From NCBI RefSeq assembly GCF_002291445.1, contig NZ_CP014137.1:2914001-2978000 (forward strand): DNA of 64,000 bases. Reading direction: 5' to 3'. The notes under the pieces are model-generated. The model worked only from the letters and a program-made list of their open reading frames with translations. It was not told the origin of the DNA and ran no database searches. Source of the DNA: Brenneria goodwinii (GTDB lineage: Bacteria > Pseudomonadota > Gammaproteobacteria > Enterobacterales > Enterobacteriaceae). Numbering within the stretch: the first letter of the stretch is position 1; every line of letters starts with the position of its first letter. The position numbers and the translations under genes are program-made. This document shows positions 43,344 to 50,690 of the stretch, piece after piece.

Positions 43344-43496
43344 TGCTCTCCCCGGACCATGGATTGCTTATTTACCCGCAGGGAATGCTTCACGCTATTG
43401 AGGATGACTGCGGTATATGCATTACGCCATTGCCGTACTACAGCGAAAATGGCTCATCACGCTCAATACGTTAAAAAGGGTAAGGACGAAAAAACC

Positions 43497-44399
43497 ATGC
43501 TAAACGCCACGCACAACAGATATTTCCCCGGAAGAGTTACGGTAAACCCGCTGGAAAATTTCAGCCGCGAACCCACGGTCAAACTCCATGACGCGGCCAG
43601 TACGCAAGAGCTGGGCATCGGCGTTTATGAAGGGAAACGCGTCAGCGTCAGCGCATCCACGATGGAACACTTGCAACTGGCGCAGGAAACGCTGCGCAAG
43701 GTGAAGATGCTGCTGCCCTACGGCGCGGGCAATCAAACGGCAGAGGTTTTATATACCGGTGGCGAGAGCATGGCTCGTACCAATATGGTAAGAAGAACGC
43801 CGTTCTGCTCTCCGATCCAGGCGGCGTGGGACGCCGCGCGCCACCAGTCCGGTAATTGTCAGGAATTCGCCAGCGTAAGCTATACGCTATTGGCGCAACA
43901 ATCGATTAATGCCCCGGTATCCTTCGTGAAGGACCAGAACTGGTGTCATGCCTATGTTTTGATCGGCGATCCGCGCGATCAAACCTGGGGAGAGAAAAAT
44001 ACTGTCGTGGTCGATCCCTGGGTCAGATACCCTTCCGCCGCCACATTACAGGAGTCGCAAAATCGCACCCCGGCCCTGGCGGCCCTTTATCAACGCTCCC
44101 GTAATGCGGCGCCGATTCCAGCAGCGCTAACGCTCAATCATATAAAACACGTTACCAGCGGCGAAGTGGCAAGCTACCTGCGGCAGAACCAATATCCGCC
44201 GATCGGCCGAGGATATATCCAGTTGAATGATTACTACGGCATACTCAGTAGTACGTTGGATGAGCGGCTTGTCGCCAAAGATCCCAGCACACGCTATTTC
44301 AGCGACGGTTTAAGCGCCAGGTCAATGGACGACATCGCCCAGGCCACGGTGTCCCGGCAACGCGCGGCGCAACAAGTCTGGGATGATTCGCCCTACTAG
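43497..44399 (+). CDS. HopX/AvrPphE-like type III effector, copy 2 (tandem paralogue)
   Basis: A 300-residue paralogue of the preceding gene. The triad is conserved: Cys121 (HQSGNCQEFASVSY), His151 (NWCHAYVLIGD), Asp173 (VVVDPWVRYP). Residues 1-80 differ from copy 1 at only six positions, and GDPRDQTWGEKNTVVVDPW is identical. Residues 81-150 and about 180-270 are clearly diverged, and the C-terminal RSMDDIAQATVSRQRAAQQ block is again identical. The pre-start region (about 95 bases) is duplicated too, with AAGGAC before the ATG. An in-frame ATG at 43404 is possible. It is probably on the same transcript and converges on pgpA. Confidence 0.7.
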   Translation: MLNATHNRYFPGRVTVNPLENFSREPTVKLHDAASTQELGIGVYEGKRVSVSASTMEHLQLAQETLRKVKMLLPYGAGNQTAEVLYTGGESMARTNMVRRTPFCSPIQAAWDAARHQSGNCQEFASVSYTLLAQQSINAPVSFVKDQNWCHAYVLIGDPRDQTWGEKNTVVVDPWVRYPSAATLQESQNRTPALAALYQRSRNAAPIPAALTLNHIKHVTSGEVASYLRQNQYPPIGRGYIQLNDYYGILSSTLDERLVAKDPSTRYFSDGLSARSMDDIAQATVSRQRAAQQVWDDSPY

Positions 44400-44454
44400 G
44401 CGGGTCAACACGCCTTCCAAAAGCATCTGTGGATATAGGCAAACACATTTAACA

Positions 44455-44967
44455 TTACGGCCAGTAGACGCCAATCCCGTAAATCACGCCGGCGGCGATC
44501 ACCCCGGCGATAATGTCGTCGATCATAATGCCCATTCCGCCGTGCACATTGCGATCAAACCAGCGGATGGGCCAAGGTTTCCAGATATCCAGGCAACGAA
44601 ACGCCACAAAGCCCGCCGCGACCCACTGCCAGTCATTTACCGGAATGGCCATCAGGGTAATCCACATACCGACAAACTCGTCCCAGACGATGCAACCGTG
44701 ATCGTGAACCCCCATATCTTTTGCCGTCCGATGACACAGATAAACGCCGATGCAGATGCTGAACATCACCACCAGCGAATAAAGTTCAGTGGGAAGAAAC
44801 GACATCACATACCACAGCGGGATCGCCGCCAACGATCCGAACGTGCCAGGCATCCAGGGCGCCAAACCGCTACCGAATCCCGTAGCCAGCAAGTGCCACG
44901 GGTTGCTTAAATGCAGTCGGCTTTTCGCCGTTTGCGACCCTTTGGTGTTACCGGCTAAAATGGTCAT
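44455..44967 (-). CDS. pgpA: Phosphatidylglycerophosphatase A
   Basis: A 170-residue inner-membrane phosphatase that dephosphorylates phosphatidylglycerophosphate to phosphatidylglycerol. Conserved GSGLAPWMPGTFGSL and VWDEFVGMWI carry the metal-binding acidic residues, and the membrane helices fit the family. It overlaps thiL by 20 bases and is the last gene of nrdR-ribD-ribE-nusB-thiL-pgpA. Confidence 0.95.
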   Translation of the reverse strand: MTILAGNTKGSQTAKSRLHLSNPWHLLATGFGSGLAPWMPGTFGSLAAIPLWYVMSFLPTELYSLVVMFSICIGVYLCHRTAKDMGVHDHGCIVWDEFVGMWITLMAIPVNDWQWVAAGFVAFRCLDIWKPWPIRWFDRNVHGGMGIMIDDIIAGVIAAGVIYGIGVYWP

Positions 44968-45922
44968 ATCCCTTCCAGTTCAATTCAATTTCTTTCTCAC
45001 CCCGGAAGAAACGCAACCCTTCGGATGAAGGCGATATTTGCCCGATACAGGTATAGTCGGCGCCCAGATGGTCTAAAGCCATGTCCAGTGCGCCACGGTT
45101 AATTTCAGGCACGGTGAAGCACAGTTCATAATCTTCGCCGCCTGACAGCGCCCAGTTCAGAGCCTGTTCGGCCTCAACGTGATCGCGCAGCCAATGCGAG
45201 TAGGGAATGGCGTCCAGGTTAATCCGCGCCCCACATTCACTGCATTTCAGCACGTGCCGTAAATCGGAAATCAGGCCGTCGGAAATATCAATAGCCGAAC
45301 TGGCCAAATCACGCAGCGCCTGCCCTTGCAATATTCTGGGCTGCGGACGCAGATGGCGCTGAATCAGCGCCTGACGGGCATGATCATCAGCGACAGACAG
45401 TTTATCCTGCAGGATTGCCAGCCCGGCGGCGCTATCCCCCAACGAGCCCGTAACATAAACCCAGTCGCCTATCCGGGCGCCTTTGCGGGTCAATGCGCGT
45501 CCCGTGGGAACTAAACCATAAATCGTCAGCGTCAGACTCAGAGGGCCTCGGGTGGTATCGCCGCCGATTAATTGCATGCCGTAATAGTCGAGGAGCTCAA
45601 ACAGACTATCGCTATATCTTGACAGCCAGTCGCTGTTTATTTCAGGCAGGGTAATCGCCAGTGACAACCAAGCGGGATCGGCGCCCATGGCTGCCAAATC
45701 GCTTAAATTGACCGCCAATGATTTGTAACCCAAATCGGCAGGATCGATATCGGGTAAAAAATGAATCCCGGATACCAATGTATCGGTACTCACCGCCAGC
45801 AATTGTTTCTCGGCAATCGACAGTAACGCGCAATCGTCACCGATACCCAACGCGACATCTCGGCGTGAACTGCCAACCCGATTGAAATAGCGGGCAATAA
45901 GGTCAAACTCACCTTCAACCAT
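44948..45922 (-). CDS. thiL: Thiamine-monophosphate kinase
   Basis: A 324-residue PurM-like kinase converting thiamine monophosphate to the cofactor thiamine diphosphate used, among others, by Dxs in this window. Conserved metal-binding stretches are GIGDDCALL, STDTLVSGIHF, NLSDLAAMGADP and GGDTTRGPL. I chose the ATG at 45922 (MVEGEFDLIARYF), which aligns with E. coli; a start 6 codons earlier is possible. It overlaps pgpA. Confidence 0.95.
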   Translation of the reverse strand: MVEGEFDLIARYFNRVGSSRRDVALGIGDDCALLSIAEKQLLAVSTDTLVSGIHFLPDIDPADLGYKSLAVNLSDLAAMGADPAWLSLAITLPEINSDWLSRYSDSLFELLDYYGMQLIGGDTTRGPLSLTLTIYGLVPTGRALTRKGARIGDWVYVTGSLGDSAAGLAILQDKLSVADDHARQALIQRHLRPQPRILQGQALRDLASSAIDISDGLISDLRHVLKCSECGARINLDAIPYSHWLRDHVEAEQALNWALSGGEDYELCFTVPEINRGALDMALDHLGADYTCIGQISPSSEGLRFFRGEKEIELNWKGYDHFSR

Positions 45923-45982
45923 AACCTTTCCAACCAGCATTTAATTCAAAAGACCAGGGCCGGATATCCGGCCCTGACTCAT

Positions 45983-46402
45983 TTATTTTTTGCCTTTCCG
46001 TACGGAAGGCGCAGCCTTATCGAGCACGCCATTCACAAACTTATGACTGTCCTCGGCGCCAAACACCTTGGCTAGTTCTATGGCTTCATTGATCGCCACT
46101 TTGTAAGGAACATCGTCACGCTTGCTGAGTTCAAACATGGCCAAACGCAGAATGGCTCTTTCAACCTGCCCCAGTTCATCAAGCTGACGAGACAGGAAAG
46201 GCGCCATCAGTTGATCCAATTTTTCGGCCTGAGTGGCAACACCCGCCAGCAGCTCTCGGAAATAGGTGATGTCGACATCTTTGACATCCTGCTCGCTCAG
46301 GAATTGTAGTTCAATATCAGCAATATCGTTTTTAGACAATTGCCAGGAATAAAGCGCTTGAACCGCACATTCACGGGCGCGGCGACGAGCAGCAGGTTTC
46401 AC
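45983..46402 (-). CDS. nusB: Transcription antitermination factor NusB
   Basis: A 139-residue all-helical protein that binds boxA RNA with S10 (NusE) in rRNA antitermination. Starts with GTG (KPAARRRARECAVQALYSW), as in E. coli where the same N terminus is seen, preceded by AAGGGGAA. The C-terminal VNGVLDKAAPSVR is conserved. It lies 24 bases downstream of ribE. Confidence 0.96.
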   Translation of the reverse strand: MKPAARRRARECAVQALYSWQLSKNDIADIELQFLSEQDVKDVDITYFRELLAGVATQAEKLDQLMAPFLSRQLDELGQVERAILRLAMFELSKRDDVPYKVAINEAIELAKVFGAEDSHKFVNGVLDKAAPSVRKGKK

Positions 46403-46426
46403 GGAATTCCCCTTACTTAATCAGGC

Positions 46427-46903
46427 TTACTTAATAGCTTTCAATACATTAATCATTTCTAGCGCGGTCAGGGCAGCTTCTGCGCCTTTGTTACCCGCCT
46501 TTGTGCCAGCACGCTCAATGGCCTGCTCAATGTTTTCTGTGGTCAGTACCCCGAAGGCAACCGGGACATCGCTGGTCATAGCGACTTGAGACAAACCAGA
46601 GCTGCATTCGCCAGCAACAAATTCAAAATGGGCTGTTCCACCACGGATAACCGTTCCCAGCGCAACCACCGCATCGAATCCACCGTTTTGAGTGCTTTTG
46701 GTCAGCGCGCGAACGGCTAACGGCAGCTCATAGGCTCCAGGAACCCAAACAACGGTGATATTCTCGTCTTTAACCTGACCGATGCGCTTTAACGCATCGA
46801 TCGCGCCTTCCAACAGGCTGTCATTAATAAAATGGTTAAAACGCGCAATCGCAATCGCCACGCGGGCATCAGGAGTAGCAACAACACCTTCAATAACGTT
46901 CAT
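46427..46903 (-). CDS. ribE: 6,7-dimethyl-8-ribityllumazine synthase
   Basis: A 158-residue riboflavin enzyme (called ribH in many organisms) that condenses the butanone phosphate and pyrimidine products into lumazine, forming a 60-subunit shell. WVPGAYELPLAV, GTVIRGGTAHFE (catalytic His) and AIERAGTKAGNKG are conserved. It follows ribD by about 60 bases. Confidence 0.97.
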   Translation of the reverse strand: MNVIEGVVATPDARVAIAIARFNHFINDSLLEGAIDALKRIGQVKDENITVVWVPGAYELPLAVRALTKSTQNGGFDAVVALGTVIRGGTAHFEFVAGECSSGLSQVAMTSDVPVAFGVLTTENIEQAIERAGTKAGNKGAEAALTALEMINVLKAIK

Positions 46904-46964
46904 AGCTTTCCTTTATCTGGTCTTTATACCCCGCAGGGGGGCGGATTCTATCATATTCTTCCGG

Positions 46965-48101
46965 TCACGTATTCGGTTTTAACCGCAGCCGCAAATCTGG
47001 CCCTATCTGGCGAACATCGCTTATCTCAAACTCAGGCGCCTGCGACAGTTGGCTTAATCCGGGCAGAACGCAAAGTCCACGAGCATTATCCCCCAAAAGC
47101 TTCGGCGCCAGGTAAACAATAAGCTCATCCACCACGCCAGCTTTCAACAAGGCTCCCGCCAGATTTGCGCCGGCTTCTACCCATACAGAATTAATCTGCC
47201 GCTTACCCAGCACCATCATCAGCGCAACCAGATCGATACCGCCATTGTGCTGCGGTAATCTGAGTTGCTCAACGTTTTCAGGCCACGCCTGTTCATCCGT
47301 CTGCACACGCGCCAGCCAGGTTTGTCCCGGCTGCGAAATGATGCGATGTTGCGGGACAACACGGCGCCGGCTATCAACAATGACCCGCACGGGCTGGCGT
47401 ACATTCTCGACCGGGTAAATCCGCTGCGTTTCGGCATCCAGTTCCGACCAACGCACCGTTAACGACGGGTCATCCGCCAATACTGTCGCACTGCTGCTCA
47501 GAATAGCCGCGCTTTCTGCCCGAAAACGCTGCACATCCTGCCGGGCCTGCGGTGAGGTGATCCACTGGCTTTCTCCAGAAGACATGGCGGTGCGGCCATC
47601 CAGCGAGGCGGCCATTTTAAGTTGAACATAGGGAAAACCGGTACGCATGCGCTTTAGAAAGCCCAGATTGACCTTCTCTGCTTCAGACAGCATCAAACCA
47701 TGACTGACATCGACGCCGGCCTGTTGCAAACGGTGCAACCCACGCCCCGCCACCTGGGGATTGGGATCCTGCATGGCGGCGACAACACGGGCGATACCGG
47801 CCGCGATCAACGCGTCGGCGCAAGGCGGAGTGCGGCCATGATGGCTGCACGGCTCCAGCGTGACGTAGGCTGTCGCGCCGCGAGCCTGCTCCCCGGCCAT
47901 CCGTAACGCATGGACTTCCGCGTGAGGTTCGCCGGCACGTAAGTGATATCCTTCCCCGACAATCTCGCCGTCTTTTACTATCACGCAACCGACATTAGGA
48001 TTAGGCGCGGTAGTAAAGCGCCCACGGCGCGCCAGCTCCAGCGCCCGCGCCATATACCGTTCATCCTGCGGTAGTACTAATTCGTCCTGTGGACTAACCA
48101 T
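46965..48101 (-). CDS. ribD: Riboflavin biosynthesis deaminase/reductase RibD
   Basis: A 378-residue bifunctional enzyme. The N-terminal zinc deaminase domain has HAEVHALRMAGE and PCSHHGRTPPCADAL; the C-terminal NADPH-dependent reductase domain has KMAASLDGRTAMSSGESQWI and VWVEAGANLAGALL. The frame is open 43 codons upstream into nrdR, but 48101, with AAGAGG 8 bases before it, is the sensible start. No FMN riboswitch is present here, as usual for this enterobacterial operon. Confidence 0.95.
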   Translation of the reverse strand: MVSPQDELVLPQDERYMARALELARRGRFTTAPNPNVGCVIVKDGEIVGEGYHLRAGEPHAEVHALRMAGEQARGATAYVTLEPCSHHGRTPPCADALIAAGIARVVAAMQDPNPQVAGRGLHRLQQAGVDVSHGLMLSEAEKVNLGFLKRMRTGFPYVQLKMAASLDGRTAMSSGESQWITSPQARQDVQRFRAESAAILSSSATVLADDPSLTVRWSELDAETQRIYPVENVRQPVRVIVDSRRRVVPQHRIISQPGQTWLARVQTDEQAWPENVEQLRLPQHNGGIDLVALMMVLGKRQINSVWVEAGANLAGALLKAGVVDELIVYLAPKLLGDNARGLCVLPGLSQLSQAPEFEISDVRQIGPDLRLRLKPNT

Positions 48102-48138
48102 CCTCTGCGCCTCTTTTCTCTGGCTGGCCTCCCCCCCA

Positions 48139-48594
48139 TCATGCCTTATCTTGCAGACGGGCGATCTCTTCACCGAACTCGCGGATATCCTCAAAGCTGC
48201 GATACACCGATGCAAACCGGACATAGGCAACCTTATCCAGTTTCTTCAGCGCATCCATCACCAGGTTGCCGATCATCTTGGCCGTGACTTCACGTTCGCC
48301 GGTGGCACGCAACTGGGATTTAATATGGTTAATCGCCATTTCAACATCATCAGAACTGACCGGCCTTTTCTCCAAGGCCTTGAGCATGCCGCTGCGCAAT
48401 TTGTCTTCATTGAATGGTTCGCGCACATCGTTGCTTTTTATAACCCGCGGCAACACCAACTCCGCCACTTCAAATGTGGTAAAGCGTTCATTGCAAACCA
48501 GGCACTGCCGACGACGACGAACCTGAGAACCTTCGCCAACCAGGCGGGAATCGATAACTTTGGTATCCACAGCGGAACAAAATGGACAATGCAT
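48139..48594 (-). CDS. nrdR: Ribonucleotide reductase repressor NrdR
   Basis: A 151-residue repressor: zinc ribbon (CPFC at residues 3-6 and CLVC near 31-34) followed by an ATP-cone (VIKSNDVREPFNEDKLRSGM). It senses ATP/dATP and represses nrd operons through NrdR boxes. It is first in the rib-nus-thi-pgp cluster. Confidence 0.97.
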   Translation of the reverse strand: MHCPFCSAVDTKVIDSRLVGEGSQVRRRRQCLVCNERFTTFEVAELVLPRVIKSNDVREPFNEDKLRSGMLKALEKRPVSSDDVEMAINHIKSQLRATGEREVTAKMIGNLVMDALKKLDKVAYVRFASVYRSFEDIREFGEEIARLQDKA

Positions 48595-48840
48595 AATGCT
48601 TCCTGACCAGTAATCCTTAACATAGAGACAGTTTACCCTGAATTAACAGACTAACCAAAGTTCCCGAATATTGTTGCGAACAGGCTCGCATGCCACGGAA
48701 ATCACATAAGAATATCGAGGTGATGAGGGAAATCGCTACCGCGGCAATCAGGGTATGTGACTTACCCGCAATCGCGTCTACACTGTCATCAAAGAGAGCT
48801 GAAGGATTTGTAAATAAAATTACGCAGGGGAAAAGTAGAA

Positions 48841-49413
48841 ATGACAACCCGATATCGCATGCTGGCTATTTTACCGGCTTTGGTTTTACTGGCGGGCTGT
48901 GCGCAACAACGCCAGGTGCCGCAGTTGCAAAATCAATTGAGCCAGTTGAACCACCAGTTAAAAACGCTGACCGACCAGGCGACTGCGCTAGAACAACAAA
49001 ATGCGCTGAATGAGCGCTCAAACTCCGGCGTTTATTTATTACCGGCGGCGCAAAGCAACGCGATATTGCAAAGCGATATCGGTCAACTTCGCGTATTGCT
49101 CAGTCATATCGAACCCGAAGCTAACGGCACCCGTGCGTTGCTGACTATTCGAACGCTTGATACGGCCCGGTTGCCCGCGTTCAGCGCGCATGTAGACTGG
49201 GGACAAATCGACCCGGTGAGTGGAAAACCGTTAATCACCGATACGCAGACGCAGTCCTTCAGGTTCTTGCCTCCGCTGTTACCAAAAACCGAGGCCATGA
49301 TTGAACTGAGACTCAGCGGGCTATCCCCGGAGCAACTGGGGTTTGTTCGGTTGTACCACATCATAGGCGAAGAACAGACGCCGCCGCCCGTTGCCAGCAC
49401 GGATGCGCCTTAA
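48841..49413 (+). CDS. yajI: YajI-like lipoprotein (DUF3251)
   Basis: A 190-residue predicted lipoprotein: signal peptide with lipobox Leu-Ala-Gly-Cys (Cys20), a coiled-coil stretch rich in Gln and Leu (QLQNQLSQLNHQLKTLTDQA, about 25-60), then a beta-rich DUF3251 domain. Function is unknown. In E. coli yajI neighbours nrdR and tsx; here tsx and yajD are absent and a repeat-rich gap leads to secF. Confidence 0.85.
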   Translation: MTTRYRMLAILPALVLLAGCAQQRQVPQLQNQLSQLNHQLKTLTDQATALEQQNALNERSNSGVYLLPAAQSNAILQSDIGQLRVLLSHIEPEANGTRALLTIRTLDTARLPAFSAHVDWGQIDPVSGKPLITDTQTQSFRFLPPLLPKTEAMIELRLSGLSPEQLGFVRLYHIIGEEQTPPPVASTDAP

Positions 49414-49460
49414 CCGGCATCCGCGACCTGACGGCCCGCAGGATGGCGGACAGGGATAAT

Positions 49461-49517
49461 CAGGCATAAAAAACTGCGCCTGACTCAGTTGGATCTCCAA
49501 CTTTTAGGGCGCAGTTA
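49461..49517. repeat. Nested inverted repeats after yajI
   Basis: AACTGCGCC (49473-49481) and GGCGCAGTT (49509-49517) are perfect 9-bp arms. Inside them AGTTGG / CCAACT (49488-49503) closes an ATCT loop followed by TTTTA. TCAGGC / GCCTGA (49461-49484) offers a mutually exclusive pairing. It may work as the yajI terminator. Confidence 0.6.
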
Positions 49518-49528
49518 ACAATGGGTTT

Positions 49529-49652
49529 CAGACTAATGACCAAGCTGCCTTCGTAATACCGAACCCAAATCCGTCATTGCCGCATAGGTAGGAGTTTGCA
49601 TGATAGCAACGCACCGCCTGAAAGCAGATCCCCGCCTGCGCGGGGATGACGA
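49529..49652 (+). repeat. Dispersed palindromic repeat, copy 2
   Basis: TCAGACT is followed by CCTTCGTAATACCGAACCC and CCGTCATT, matching copy 1 at 34578 with few changes. The following 50 bases differ, then an 8-bp palindrome ATCCCCGC / GCGGGGAT and GACG appear. It lies in the yajI-secF gap; another imperfect CCCCGAAAA / TTTTCCGGGG hairpin is at 49678-49700. Confidence 0.7.
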
Positions 49653-49711
49653 AAAGGGATTGACAGGAATTACACCCCCCGAAAATGTTTTTTCCGGGGC
49701 GCACTGCAAAC

Positions 49712-50680
49712 TTACGGCAGCAGAGAGGGTTGATCGGCCCCTTCTTTCTCTACCTTCTGAACCAGTAAATGCTCGCGTTTCATCCCCAGCTTCAAAGCCA
49801 GCGCGGAAGCGACATAGATAGAAGACACCGTACCAATCGATACGCCGATCAACATTGCCAGCGAAAAACCTTCCAGCATCGCGCCGCCGAAAATGTACAA
49901 CATCAGCACCACCACCAGCGTAGTGGCCGACGTCATGATGGTACGGCTCAGCGTTTGCGTCAGAGAGACGTTCATTATCTCATAAGGCGTACCGCGGCGA
50001 ATTTTGCGGAAATTCTCACGGATACGGTCGGAGACCACGATACTGTCGTTCAGCGAGTAACCGATGACCGACATCAACGACGCGACGATAGTCAGATCGA
50101 CCTCTATCCGGAAAAGGGAGAGCACACCCATGGTAATAATCACATCATGCGCCAGCGCGATAACCGCCCCCAATGCCAGCCGCCATTCGAAACGGAAACC
50201 GACGTAAATCAGGATACAGATCAACGCGCTCAGCAAGGCCATCCCCCCCGCCTGAGCCAAATCGCTCCCGACGCTGGGGCCGACAAACTCAATGCGTTTT
50301 ACCGTCGCATGCTGTTCAGTGCCCTGATTAATCACGCTCACTACGCGATTACCCAATTCCTGACCGGATGTCCCAACGCTCGGCGGCATACGCACCATCA
50401 CGTCGCGGCTGCTGCCAAAGTTCTGGATCAGCGGATCGTGGAATCCGGCCTGCTGCAATGAATCACGGATCAGATCCAGATCGGCAGGTTTTTCGAGATT
50501 GATTTCAATCACCGTACCGCCGGTGAAATCCAATCCCCAGTTAAAACCCCGTACGCCCATAACGATCAGCGAGAGAATCAGCAACGTTCCTGAAATCAAA
50601 AACGCGACGTTATCCCAACGCATAAAGTCATAGACCCGGCGTCCATAGTTCAGTTGTTCAACAGTATAATCCTGTGCCAC
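49712..50680 (-). CDS. secF: Protein translocase subunit SecF
   Basis: A 322-residue inner-membrane RND-type subunit that, with SecD and YajC, uses the proton gradient to help pull preproteins through SecYEG. Six membrane segments, with GFNWGLDFTGGTVIEI after TM1 and SVIGYSLNDSIVVSDRIREN in TM4-5. The start is GTG at 50680 (Val-Ala-Gln-Asp-Tyr), with GAGGAG at 6-base spacing; the longer open frame into secD is not used. It lies 10 bases downstream of secD. Confidence 0.97.
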   Translation of the reverse strand: MAQDYTVEQLNYGRRVYDFMRWDNVAFLISGTLLILSLIVMGVRGFNWGLDFTGGTVIEINLEKPADLDLIRDSLQQAGFHDPLIQNFGSSRDVMVRMPPSVGTSGQELGNRVVSVINQGTEQHATVKRIEFVGPSVGSDLAQAGGMALLSALICILIYVGFRFEWRLALGAVIALAHDVIITMGVLSLFRIEVDLTIVASLMSVIGYSLNDSIVVSDRIRENFRKIRRGTPYEIMNVSLTQTLSRTIMTSATTLVVVLMLYIFGGAMLEGFSLAMLIGVSIGTVSSIYVASALALKLGMKREHLLVQKVEKEGADQPSLLP

Positions 50681-50690
50681 AACGCACTCC

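Larger units (their letters stand above)
42327..44399 (+). repeat. Tandem gene duplication of the effector unit
   Basis: Unit 1 (42327-43343) and unit 2 (43404-44399) align from about 100 bases upstream of the ATG to the stop, with starts 1065 bases apart. The leader GCTCAATACGTTAAAAAGG is present in both, and a 12-base in-frame indel separates the upstream parts. Confidence 0.9.

Noticed and set aside
46903..48101. FMN riboswitch in the rib cluster
   Set aside because: No RFN element sequence blocks were seen; in enterobacteria it precedes ribB, which is not in this window.
34578..49652. The 15-kb interval between the two dispersed repeats as a mobile island
   Set aside because: The interval is filled mainly with core genes in conserved order (yajQ to yajI), so the direct repeats more likely reflect independent insertions.
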